A stretch of DNA of 25,265 bases, taken from RGIG9114 sp045592865 (GTDB lineage: Bacteria > Bacillota > Clostridia > Oscillospirales > JAGBHD01). Shown here one piece after another: positions 7,336-13,108 of this stretch. The position numbers were made by a program, and so were the translations under genes. The notes under the pieces are model-generated. The model had not been told where the DNA came from. It saw nothing but the letters and a program-made list of their open reading frames with translations, and did no database searches. The stretch spans positions 1 through 25,265 of the forward strand of contig JAZNVP010000029.1 in assembly GCA_045592865.1 (NCBI GenBank), in the 5' to 3' direction. The first letter of the stretch is position 1. Every line of letters starts with the position of its first letter.

Positions 7336-8169
7336 TTATCTTTTTCCCGTTCCGCCGCATGAAGTGCATTTGCCGTTACCGTGACATTTGTTGCATCCTG
7401 CTTTTGCGTCGCCGAAGCCTGTATAACCGTCGCCACCGCAACGAGTGCAGTCGCCGTCGCCTTTGCAGGTCAGACAGTCAAGCTTTGCAAACTCGGGGAT
7501 ATCAACCTCACCGTCGGCAATCTTACCCGAACCGCCCGCGCTTCCGCTGCTTCCGTCGTGAAGCTTGACCGAAATATGTCTTTTAGAATCAACTATCTCA
7601 AACTCGGGTGCCCAATGAAGCTGAACCGAGAAGGTTTCACCTTTTTTGCTTTTATATATTGCGAGTTCGACGTTGAATGGGTAATCGTCGTTTTTGCCGC
7701 TGATTTCTGAAACACTTGCGCTTCCCGTATACTCAAATTCATAACGTTCGTCGAGACCGTCATTCCCTGTAATGCGTTTTTCTTTAAGTTTGAGTTGATA
7801 CTTTGGATCCATAAGCAAGGAAAGAAGTTCATCTGTTGCTCTGTTTATATAGGTAGCGTCAAGGTTTTTATACTGAACTCGTTTACCGCCCTGATATTTT
7901 CCCGAAACGGAAGGTTCTTTTTCTAAATATAATGTCAGGTTTGGGAGTATCTTAGATGATTTATTTACTGTTTGTGGTTTAGAATTATTGTTTTCTGAAC
8001 TTGTAACGTTATTTGAAGAACCTGTGTCTGAACCGACAGGCGATGAAGAACTGCTCTCAACGTTTGGGTTAGAAGATGAGATAATAGAATCGTGATCGGA
8101 GTTGCTCGGCATACAGCTTGAAAACGATAACATTATTGTTAAAACTGCAATAATATATATTTTTTTCAT
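7336..8169 (-). CDS. Lipoprotein with C-terminal DnaJ-type CxxCxGxG cluster
   Basis: Predicted surface lipoprotein, function unknown. From the ATG at 8167-8169 (after AGGGTGG) it is 277 residues: a basic start and hydrophobic signal peptide, lipobox-like FSSC with Cys19 as the lipidation site, a Ser/Asn-rich linker to about residue 75, and a folded central domain with no family I recognise. The tail holds four CxxCxGxG units (CLTCKGDG, CTRCGGDG, CNKCHGNG, CTSCGGTG), as in the zinc-binding region of DnaJ. No J domain or other chaperone part is present. A longer in-frame start at 8295 is rejected because it would hide the signal peptide and overlap the broken regulator downstream. Monocistronic, with its own terminator. 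Confidence 0.85.
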   Translation of the reverse strand: MKKIYIIAVLTIMLSFSSCMPSNSDHDSIISSSNPNVESSSSSPVGSDTGSSNNVTSSENNNSKPQTVNKSSKILPNLTLYLEKEPSVSGKYQGGKRVQYKNLDATYINRATDELLSLLMDPKYQLKLKEKRITGNDGLDERYEFEYTGSASVSEISGKNDDYPFNVELAIYKSKKGETFSVQLHWAPEFEIVDSKRHISVKLHDGSSGSAGGSGKIADGEVDIPEFAKLDCLTCKGDGDCTRCGGDGYTGFGDAKAGCNKCHGNGKCTSCGGTGKR

Positions 8170-8242
8170 GATTACCACCCTAATAACATTTAATAAGTTA
8201 TTATATAATATCAGATTTTTACCAAAAACACAAGTGGTTTTA

Positions 8243-8430
8243 CTATGCTTCGATAATCTCAGCACCGTTTTCAGTGAGGGCATCCATTTTGTCATACTGG
8301 CCGTTTTTGTTTGTAACGATGGTTATATTATTTGCTCATTCGCAGACTCGCAAAAAACCGATTCTGCTGATCTTTGTGTTATCAGCGGCGATAATGGTGT
8401 TGGTCGCAGCATTAATCAAAATAATGATAT
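8243..8430 (-). pseudogene. 3' fragment of a DeoR-family regulator with an in-frame stop
   Basis: One minus-strand frame reads TNTIIAADNTKISRIGFLRV followed by CE, a TGA (8336-8338), then NITIVTNKNGQYDKMDALTE and NGAEIIEA, ending in TAG (8243-8245). The first part resembles the conserved sugar-phosphate-sensor segment of DeoR/GlpR regulators (ADxTKIxRxGF) and the second their C-terminal end. The DNA-binding half and most of the sensor are missing. The fragment starts beside the terminator at 8437-8460. Assignment rests on motif resemblance only. Confidence 0.5.
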
Positions 8431-8436
8431 AAAAAA

Positions 8437-8460
8437 AGCCCTGACCTGACGGTCAGAGCT
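8437..8460 (-). terminator. Terminator behind the outermost tRNA-Pro 3'-end copy
   Basis: Minus strand AGCTCTGACC, GTCA loop, GGTCAGGGCT, then a T-run (A-run at 8431-8437 on the plus strand). It follows the tRNA-like 3' end at 8462-8485 and may be the original terminator of the tRNA-Pro gene before insertions. Confidence 0.75.
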
Positions 8461-8461
8461 A

Positions 8462-8485
8462 TTTTGGTCTGAGTGACGGGACTTG
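8462..8485 (-). repeat. Third (outer) copy of the tRNA-Pro 3' end, candidate old att site
   Basis: 24 bases identical to 14931-14954 at the 3' end of tRNA-Pro, including CCA and the acceptor strand (core GTCCCGTCACTCAGACCA read on the minus strand). It also retains CAA of the T loop. No 5' tRNA part is present. Confidence 0.85.
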
Positions 8486-8579
8486 TCCAATAAGGCTATC
8501 GAAAGGTCCACCGGACCTTTCTCCCAAAGTCTTTTTTCGTTTCACTCAAAGCCTTTGGAGTTAGCTTCAAGTCCCGCAA
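8475..8579. repeat. Palindromic segment able to form a three-way junction
   Basis: Outer stem CGGGACTTG (8476-8484) pairs with CAAGTCCCG (8571-8579) and can extend with AAG-G-CTA against TAGCTT. Inside are a perfect hairpin AAAGGTCC-ACC-GGACCTTT (8501-8519) and a stem CTCCCAAAG against CTTTGGAG. Half of the outer stem lies in the tRNA 3'-end copy. It may be a small palindromic intergenic repeat or the remnant of an earlier insertion. No protein is encoded. Confidence 0.5.
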
Positions 8580-8594
8580 ATATAAACAAAACAG

Positions 8595-8632
8595 AAAAAG
8601 CAAGCATTCGCAGAAGCGAAAACTTGCTTTTT
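8595..8632. terminator. Terminator behind the element-end tRNA-Pro 3'-end copy
   Basis: AAAAAGCAAG (8595-8604) pairs with CTTGCTTTTT (8623-8632), with an inner TTCGC/GCGAA stem. T-runs occur on both strands. In the tRNA direction (minus) it follows the att copy at 8627-8650. Confidence 0.75.
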
Positions 8633-8650
8633 TGGTCTGAGTGACGGGAC
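8627..8650 (-). repeat. att core, integrase end of the element
   Basis: Identical over 24 bases to 14928-14951 (six T, then GGTCTGAGTGACGGGAC read on plus). It includes the tRNA CCA and acceptor strand but diverges in the T loop. The integrase stop codon is 77 bases away. Confidence 0.85.
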
Positions 8651-8685
8651 ACGACTGCCTTCAACCTTAGTGTTTAAGCCATTTG

Positions 8686-8714
8686 TTTTTCGTTACTGTT
8701 GCCTATATGTTGCC
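8686..8714 (+). promoter_or_regulatory. Candidate integrase arm-binding repeats, left end
   Basis: TGTTGCC occurs at 8697-8703 and 8708-8714, one helical turn (11 bp) apart, preceded by TTTTTCGTTAC (8686-8696). The same heptamer at the same spacing and the same 11-mer recur at the other end (14777-14826). The repeats overlap nothing coding. Confidence 0.5.
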
Positions 8715-8726
8715 AATGAAACAACT

Positions 8727-9935
8727 TTATATTACTTTAACTTGATTTTTGAGCGCAAATTCATCGTTAAAATCTGTAGTCGGATATTCGATAGATAAGC
8801 CTTCGTTTTTCAGAATGTTATCAACCTTAATTACGTTATCCTTCATATAGTCCCCGGTAGCATAGAAATAGGTGTTCATCGTTATTTTGATGTCGGTATG
8901 TCCCATAATCTCCTGTAGGACCTTCGGTGGCATACCCGCTTCAGCACATCGGGTTCCGAAGGTGTGTCGGAGAGAGTGAAGATCTATTTTACCTTCGGTA
9001 ATATTTTTATCGAGAACATTATATTTTTTCAGAGCTCTTCCGAACTGTGCGTTAACCTGGCTTGTAGTTATCATTCTATTATTATGAGTAAAAATAAGTC
9101 CGCTTGTTTTATCTCCGATGCACTCTCTTAATAACCGCTGAACTGTTTCGGTCATCGTTAACGTTCTTCTTCCTGCGTTTGTTTTGGTGTTGTTATTTAG
9201 AATCGCTTCGCCTTTTTGTCCTCTTGCTATAGTTCTTTGCACGGTGAGCCGTCCGAATATAAAATTAACGTCTTCAACGTGGAGAGCGTTAATCTCTCCC
9301 ATACGCAGACCTAAGAGAAGAGATATAAGCATCTGTTGACTGTAGTTTATGTCTTTAGTCTGAAGAACGTTTATAAGGCGCTTCTGTTCTTCTTTGGTTA
9401 ATGCCCGGACAAAAGTGTTTTGTTTCTTTGACCGAGGCTTCTTAACGTTCTCCATCGGATTCTCCGAAATAATCTTGCGGCGGTAAGCTTCCTTGAAGAT
9501 GCGGCCGAGCATAGCATATATTTTTTCGATAACAGAAGCGGAATAGTTAAGGGTGTAATTGCTGAAATAGTTTTTCAGTTGGGTTTCGGTTGCTGACTGC
9601 AGAGGGGTGTTGTATATGGGCTTTAATATTTTAAGTGTTTCTATATGCCGGTAATAAGTCTGTTCCTGGATCTCGTTCTGATTTAGCTTCTCGTCGAGGA
9701 TCTGTTTTGCAAGGTGATAGATGGTTATATAATTCTTGTCAATAAACGTTCCTGTATATACCTGGTATTCGACATTTTTGAGCTTTGCTTTAACGTCGGT
9801 CTTTGTGCTGCCATAAATGGTTTTTCTTTTTCTGTTGCCGTGTTCATCATAACCTAATGTGATTTGTCCTACGTAAACGTTTCTCTTTTCGTCAAAGTAG
9901 ATAGAGCCGTCGCCTTTGGATCTTCTTTTTGCCAT
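8727..9935 (-). CDS. int: Tyrosine-type site-specific integrase
   Basis: Catalyses integration and excision at the tRNA-Pro site. The 402 residues comprise an N-terminal arm-binding domain (GDGSIYFDEKRNVYVGQITLG), a SAM-like core-binding domain (about 65-165) and a catalytic domain with Arg211 (LGLRMGEINAL), the hairpin Lys in TKTNAGRRTL (about 251), HSLRH with His320 and Arg323, His346 (GHTDIKITMNTY) and nucleophile Tyr356. The set is complete, so the enzyme should be active. The ATG at 9933-9935 follows AAGGAG. An upstream in-frame TTG at 9959 is rejected because that ribosome binding site would lie inside the gene. It resembles Tn916/phage-type integrases. Confidence 0.95.
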   Translation of the reverse strand: MAKRRSKGDGSIYFDEKRNVYVGQITLGYDEHGNRKRKTIYGSTKTDVKAKLKNVEYQVYTGTFIDKNYITIYHLAKQILDEKLNQNEIQEQTYYRHIETLKILKPIYNTPLQSATETQLKNYFSNYTLNYSASVIEKIYAMLGRIFKEAYRRKIISENPMENVKKPRSKKQNTFVRALTKEEQKRLINVLQTKDINYSQQMLISLLLGLRMGEINALHVEDVNFIFGRLTVQRTIARGQKGEAILNNNTKTNAGRRTLTMTETVQRLLRECIGDKTSGLIFTHNNRMITTSQVNAQFGRALKKYNVLDKNITEGKIDLHSLRHTFGTRCAEAGMPPKVLQEIMGHTDIKITMNTYFYATGDYMKDNVIKVDNILKNEGLSIEYPTTDFNDEFALKNQVKVI

Positions 9936-9965
9936 AATAAAAACTCCTTCTTTAATCAAATAATG

Positions 9966-9994
9966 TTGACTAAATCGGGAGCATGTAATATAAT
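9966..9994 (+). promoter_or_regulatory. Strong plus-strand promoter upstream of a predicted small RNA
   Basis: TTGACT (9966-9971), 17-base spacer, TATAAT (9989-9994). No ORF with a ribosome binding site follows. It points away from int and against the repressor gene. Confidence 0.6.
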
Positions 9995-10000
9995 AATTAT

Positions 10001-10078
10001 GCTTCCGATCTAATCGGTCGGTTGGTATATAGCGGCTTTGCTTATCTTTCTCAGGGACGGGCAGAGCCGTTATTTTTT
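10001..10078 (+). ncRNA. Predicted small RNA in the int-repressor gap
   Basis: A near-consensus promoter (9966-9994) predicts a start near 10001, and an intrinsic terminator ends at 10078, giving about 75-80 nt. The transcript would hold a short hairpin CCGAT-CTA-ATCGG (10005-10017) and the large terminator stem. It contains no plausible ORF. It is antisense to the space between the repressor and int genes, so it would overlap a read-through transcript from repressor into int. Function is unknown; regulation of int is inference. Confidence 0.45.
10033..10078 (+). terminator. Plus-strand terminator of the predicted small RNA
   Basis: CGGCTTTGC (10033-10041) pairs with GCAGAGCCG (10061-10069) with one G-U pair, a 19-base loop, then TTATTTTTT. 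No plus-strand protein gene lies upstream inside the gap. Confidence 0.55.
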
Positions 10079-10175
10079 ATTCTCTTTAAAATATGTCTTA
10101 AATGCTTGTTTGTGGATAGGAAAGGGGAACTACACTCCCGCTTCTTAAAACGGTGGATATAACCCCGTAGAATCG

Positions 10176-10817
10176 TTATATAATGCTTGTGTAAGCAACA
10201 GCTTTTCCAAGTATACGTATTTCATCGAGTTCTGTTCCGGAAAACACAAGCGGTGCAAATTCCGAATTACAAGCTATGAGAGATAACGTTTGCCCGGAAA
10301 GATACACCTTCTTCAAAGTGGCTTCATCACCTATCAGAACGGCGGCGATCTGTCCGTTATCAACGGACGACTGCTGCTTAATATATACGATATCTCCGTC
10401 ATTGATGTGAATATCTATCATGCTATCGCCTTTACACCGTAGCGCGAAGTCTGCCTTTATGTGCTCGGGAACGTCTATAACTTCATCTATATTCTCTTCG
10501 GCTAATATCGGCTCTCCACAGGCTATGCTTCCTAGAAGCGGGATCTTATTCATATTAGGCATAGGAATAATGTTATCGGGAAGAATGTCGCCTATTTTCT
10601 TAGCGGCTTCGTTTGGAATGTTTGTCTTTCCAAGCAGATAGTCCATTGTAACGTTGAAATAATCGGCAATGGTTTCCAACGTTTCAAAATCGGGTTCACG
10701 CTGTCCTGTTTCATACATACCAATACAACTTCTAGAAACGCCAATGATTTTTGCAAACTCAGTTTGGCTTAATCGAGCCTGTGCTCTTAGGAATTTTAAT
10801 GTGTCTGAAAAGTTCAT
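10176..10817 (-). CDS. CI/LexA-like repressor (XRE HTH plus S24 peptidase)
   Basis: Predicted lysogeny repressor of the element. The 213 residues have an N-terminal XRE helix-turn-helix (LSQTEFAKIIGVSRSCIGMY, about 16-35) and a LexA-type self-cleaving C-terminus. The cleavage region GSIACGEP puts the scissile Cys-Gly at 100-101, the nucleophile is Ser132 in KGDSM, and the general-base Lys is at 169/170 in ATLKKVY. This composition predicts RecA-stimulated autocleavage and induction by DNA damage. The ATG follows GAGGTGA. It is divergent from the Cro-like gene across 129 bases packed with inverted repeats. Confidence 0.9.
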   Translation of the reverse strand: MNFSDTLKFLRAQARLSQTEFAKIIGVSRSCIGMYETGQREPDFETLETIADYFNVTMDYLLGKTNIPNEAAKKIGDILPDNIIPMPNMNKIPLLGSIACGEPILAEENIDEVIDVPEHIKADFALRCKGDSMIDIHINDGDIVYIKQQSSVDNGQIAAVLIGDEATLKKVYLSGQTLSLIACNSEFAPLVFSGTELDEIRILGKAVAYTSII

Positions 10818-10837
10818 ATATATTCACCTCGAGATTT

Positions 10838-10866
10838 ATTATAACACGAATTGTGGCAATATTCAA
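10838..10866 (-). promoter_or_regulatory. Repressor promoter
   Basis: Minus strand TTGAAT (10861-10866), 17-base spacer, TATAAT (10838-10843). The spacer contains the half-site pair ACAC ... GTGG. Confidence 0.65.
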
Positions 10867-10903
10867 TACAAATGTCACATTTTGTATTGACACTTTTCGT
10901 GAC
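10843..10903. promoter_or_regulatory. Operator region of the lysogeny switch
   Basis: Three candidate operators lie between the divergent promoters: AACACGAATTGTGGC (10843-10857), ATGTCACAT inside the larger inverted repeat CAATACAAA ... TTTGTATTG (10864-10889), and GACACTTTTCGTGAC (10889-10903). The first and third share ACAC-n5-GTG-n-C. They cover the -35 or spacer of each promoter, as expected for Repressor/Cro competition. Confidence 0.6.
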
Positions 10904-10915
10904 CTATGCTATAAT
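10887..10915 (+). promoter_or_regulatory. Early (cro-side) promoter
   Basis: TTGACA (10887-10892), 17-base spacer, TATAAT (10910-10915): a perfect consensus pair. The candidate operator 10889-10903 overlaps the -35 box and spacer. Confidence 0.8.
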
Positions 10916-10946
10916 TATAATAAATTAAGGAAAGGAGAGAGACTAG

Positions 10947-11147
10947 GTGAACGTTGGAAAAGTAGCGAATAGACTAAAAACTCTAAGAGGAAACAAAACT
11001 CAACAAACAGTAGCTCATGATGTTGGTATAAGCGTATCGGCATTAACAATGTATGAACTGGGCAAACGTGTTCCAAGGGATGAAGTCAAAGTTAGGTTGG
11101 CGCGTTATTACGGTGAATCTGTAGAAAAAATTTTTTTTGCAGAATGA
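10947..11147 (+). CDS. Cro-like XRE-family DNA-binding protein
   Basis: 66 residues forming a single helix-turn-helix: TQQTVAHDVGISVSALTMYE with the following LGKRVPRDEVKVRLARYY. It starts at GTG (10947), nine bases after AAAGGAGAG. No better start is available. It is the first gene of the rightward early operon and divergent from the repressor, so a Cro-type role at the shared operators is the likely job. It lacks any peptidase domain. Confidence 0.85.
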   Translation: MNVGKVANRLKTLRGNKTQQTVAHDVGISVSALTMYELGKRVPRDEVKVRLARYYGESVEKIFFAE

Positions 11148-11284
11148 TGTCACATAACGAGACCGCAAGAGATAGCAGAACGTTAAGAGAGTGAGGTGAA
11201 ATAAGAAAAGAATATAGTTAATTCAAATTTCAACTACTAAATGCAACCAAAAATGGTTTAAGTAAAAAGATAGGAGTGTGTTAG

Positions 11285-11476
11285 ATGGAAAAGAAAGAGA
11301 AGCGGGAGCTTACAGTATTTTACGGGACCGAAGAAGTTGCCGCAGCTCTGCGGTGTTCTGTCCCTGTAGCAAGAGGAATAATGCATAGAACAGATTTTCC
11401 TCTTATTCAGATAGGAAAAAATTTAAGAGTATCGAAGGAGGCTTTTGAAAAATGGGCTATGGAAAGAAGAACGTAA
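11285..11476 (+). CDS. Excisionase-like HTH (MerR/HTH_17-type) protein
   Basis: 63-residue winged-helix DNA-binding protein. The sequence FYGTEEVAAALRCSVPVARG, then MHRTDFPLIQIGKNLRVSKE and AFEKWAME, follows the helix_turn_helix_17/excisionase pattern (EVA..L..S......I....FP...IGk..rv....f..W). The ATG follows TAGGAG. It probably directs excision together with Int or acts as an early regulator. These small proteins are often called Xis, but the role cannot be separated from regulation by sequence. The 137-base gap upstream holds no convincing gene. Confidence 0.75.
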   Translation: MEKKEKRELTVFYGTEEVAAALRCSVPVARGIMHRTDFPLIQIGKNLRVSKEAFEKWAMERRT

Positions 11477-11489
11477 AGGGGGTGAGGGA

Positions 11490-11576
11490 ATGTATTATAG
11501 GATATGCGAATATTGCGGAGCACATCTCGATCCGGGAGAACGTTGCGACTGCGGGAAGGATGAAGAGGATGTATAA
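11490..11576 (+). CDS. 28-residue zinc-ribbon-like phage protein
   Basis: Tiny ORF starting MYYRICEYCGAHLDPGERCD and ending CGKDEEDV. Two cysteine pairs (Cys6/Cys9 and Cys19/Cys21) suggest a metal-binding knuckle. The ATG is preceded by a strong GGGGGTGAGG site only 13 bases after the previous stop codon. The sequence looks like the very short CxxC...GAHLDPGE...CDC proteins seen in Firmicutes prophages. Function is unknown. Its 3' end overlaps the next small gene in another frame. Confidence 0.65.
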   Translation: MYYRICEYCGAHLDPGERCDCGKDEEDV

Positions 11577-11778
11577 AGCAGGATACGTAACGATGCTGAT
11601 AGGTTTCTTTTTACTGCTTTGTGCTGCAGGCGGAAGCGACCTTGAAAGAATGAGCACAGGAGAAATAGTTATAACCGCGCTCGTCGGAATAGCTCTGATG
11701 ATTGCCGGGGACGTTTTGAAGGATAAAAAAAGAACAATCCGCCGCACGATAGCAAGTAAAGCGAATTGTTCTAAATAA
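11569..11778 (+). CDS. Small two-helix membrane protein
   Basis: 69 residues beginning MYKAGYVTMLIGFFLLLCAA, then a short acidic loop (GGSDLERMSTGE), a second membrane helix (IVITALVGIALMIAGDVL) and a basic tail (KDKKRTIRRTIASK). The start at 11569 is chosen because GGAAGG (11554-11559) is well spaced. ATG 11560 in the same frame is the alternative. A longer in-frame start at 11452 would run through both the HTH gene end and the 28-residue gene and is unlikely. Function unknown; no lysis or immunity signature is recognised. Confidence 0.55.
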   Translation: MYKAGYVTMLIGFFLLLCAAGGSDLERMSTGEIVITALVGIALMIAGDVLKDKKRTIRRTIASKANCSK

Positions 11779-11863
11779 CACAAGACAGATTGCTCCGTCT
11801 GCGATTATTATTATATCTCAGCGGAGCTTTCTTGTCAATTAAAATTGATAAGGAGTTTATATA

Positions 11864-12205
11864 ATGGAAGATTTACATACTACAGCGGAAGAATTAATTT
11901 ATGACGTTGAGGAAACAGAACGCCTTTTGAATGTTTTTCTCGATTTTTACGAAAACGAAGGATGCGCCGGTCCGAATGCCTCTGACGAGGACGTAAAGTT
12001 GACAGCTCTATTTTTTATGGATAGAACTGAACAATATATTTCTACAGTAAGAGCGGCGGTAGCCTTAGTTAAAGAAGCTCGAACCAAGGCTGAGGAGCTT
12101 AACAAAGGAATACTTAAAGAGAACTGCGAAAACGAGAAAAACATAGATGACAAAATGGTATCAAAAGTGAGACAAAATAAGGTGATTTCGGGGGTGTCTG
12201 AATAA
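11864..12205 (+). CDS. Hypothetical element protein, acidic helical
   Basis: 113 residues, not recognised. The N-terminal 80 residues are predicted helical and acidic (EDLHTTAEELIYDVEETERL ... FFMDRTEQYISTVRAAVALV), with a Lys/Asn-rich tail. The ATG follows AAGGAG. It sits in the early operon with a TAATG overlap to the next gene, suggesting translational coupling and a joint role. Confidence 0.7.
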   Translation: MEDLHTTAEELIYDVEETERLLNVFLDFYENEGCAGPNASDEDVKLTALFFMDRTEQYISTVRAAVALVKEARTKAEELNKGILKENCENEKNIDDKMVSKVRQNKVISGVSE

Positions 12206-12471
12206 TGGAAGTGATGCATAATGAAATGGAAAACAAGGAGCAGATGATCGACAAAGACGAATTAAGTTTCACTGCGCTGAAGATAGAATCAATTAAGACG
12301 GTGCAGGGGGATATAATCGAAACGTTCTTTGAAGCATTTAATTCCGACAATGATGACCCGCTAAAGTTAGCATTTACCTTTAATAACGCACGTGATAAAG
12401 CAAACGCCGTATTCTTTCTCTTATGCCAGGTTATCGAGGAGCTAAAGGAAATGGGCATATCTGCTCGGTAA
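12205..12471 (+). CDS. Hypothetical element protein
   Basis: 88 residues, not recognised. After a charged start it has DELSFTALKIESIKTVQGDI and a helical C-terminus (FNNARDKANAVFFLLCQVIE). The start ATG shares one base with the upstream stop codon (TAATG), so it is translationally coupled to the 113-residue gene. It lies directly before the replication genes. Confidence 0.65.
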   Translation: MEVMHNEMENKEQMIDKDELSFTALKIESIKTVQGDIIETFFEAFNSDNDDPLKLAFTFNNARDKANAVFFLLCQVIEELKEMGISAR

Positions 12472-12490
12472 AGTGATAGGAGAAAAAGTA

Positions 12491-13108
12491 ATGGCTACAA
12501 AAAGAATGTTATCTCAAGAGGTCGTGTGTAGTGATGTATTTTTAGGATTACAACATTCTACACAGGCGTTATATCTTCAGTTGTCAGTAAGAGCGGATGA
12601 TGATGGTTTTGTGAATAGCGTTAGAGCTATTATGGCAATAACCGCAACTAATGAGGAAAACTTATTAGAATTAGAGGACAAAGGTTTTGTTATTCGTTTT
12701 CAATCAGGTGTATTAGTTATTAGGCATTGGAAGGTCAATAATTATTTACGAGCTGATAGGTATACTCCAACTGCTTATCAGGAAGAGAAATCACTATTGA
12801 CGGAAGACACCACAAAGGCTTATGTTTTAAAGAAAAAATCTGGGAATTTGGCTGGTATACCAAGTGGTGCACCAAATGGTATACCCAGTGGTTGCGTAAG
12901 TGGGAGCATAGATAAGAATAGAATAGATAAGAATAGAATAGATAAGAAAGAAAAAATAAACAAAAAAGAAAGTGAAAAAATTTCTGATAAGGATATTGAT
13001 TCTCCCACTTCTGATGAAGGGTTAAATAAACCACCTTCAGAATGGACCGAAGCTGAAAGAAGCGAGTTTTTAAAAAAGGCATTAGCGAAGAGAAGAGGTG
13101 AGGAATAA
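12491..13108 (+). CDS. Phage-type replication initiator (replisome organizer-like)
   Basis: 205 residues. The N-terminal 110 resemble the phage replisome organizer N-terminal domain: MLSQEVVCSDVFLGLQHSTQ, YLQLSVRADDDGFV and VIRHWKVNNYLRADRY, a winged-helix origin-binding fold. A repeat-rich linker (GIPSGAPNGIPSG, then DKNRI repeats) and a Lys/Glu/Ser-rich tail follow. The ATG at 12491 follows AGGAG. The in-frame ATG at 12473 lies before that site. It is followed with no gap by the helicase loader, the standard initiator-loader pairing. The 15-bp repeats inside the gene may be its origin. The first half is notably AT-rich compared with its neighbours. Confidence 0.8.
   Translation: MATKRMLSQEVVCSDVFLGLQHSTQALYLQLSVRADDDGFVNSVRAIMAITATNEENLLELEDKGFVIRFQSGVLVIRHWKVNNYLRADRYTPTAYQEEKSLLTEDTTKAYVLKKKSGNLAGIPSGAPNGIPSGCVSGSIDKNRIDKNRIDKKEKINKKESEKISDKDIDSPTSDEGLNKPPSEWTEAERSEFLKKALAKRRGEE
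12908..12948 (+). repeat. 15-bp tandem iterons inside the initiator gene (candidate origin)
   Basis: Two complete copies of ATAGATAAGAATAGA and 11 bases of a third, encoding DKNRI repeats. AT-rich iterons inside the initiator gene are where many phages with this gene arrangement place their replication origin. Origin function here is inference. Confidence 0.55.

Noticed and set aside
8102..8449. 115-residue plus-strand ORF over the DeoR fragment
   Set aside because: It is antisense to the lipoprotein start and the DeoR-like frame, with no ribosome binding site or recognisable domain.
8555..8585. Plus-strand tRNA 3' part suggested by TTCAAGTCCCG
   Set aside because: The base before the T loop is C instead of G and no acceptor or anticodon arms can be built; it is treated as part of the palindromic segment.
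11452..11778. 108-residue ORF taken from its first ATG
   Set aside because: Its first 36 codons overlap the HTH gene end and the better supported 28-residue gene and lack a ribosome binding site; only the membrane part is accepted.
12908..12948. Tandem repeats as a CRISPR array
   Set aside because: The units are contiguous 15-mers without spacers, in frame inside a coding gene.
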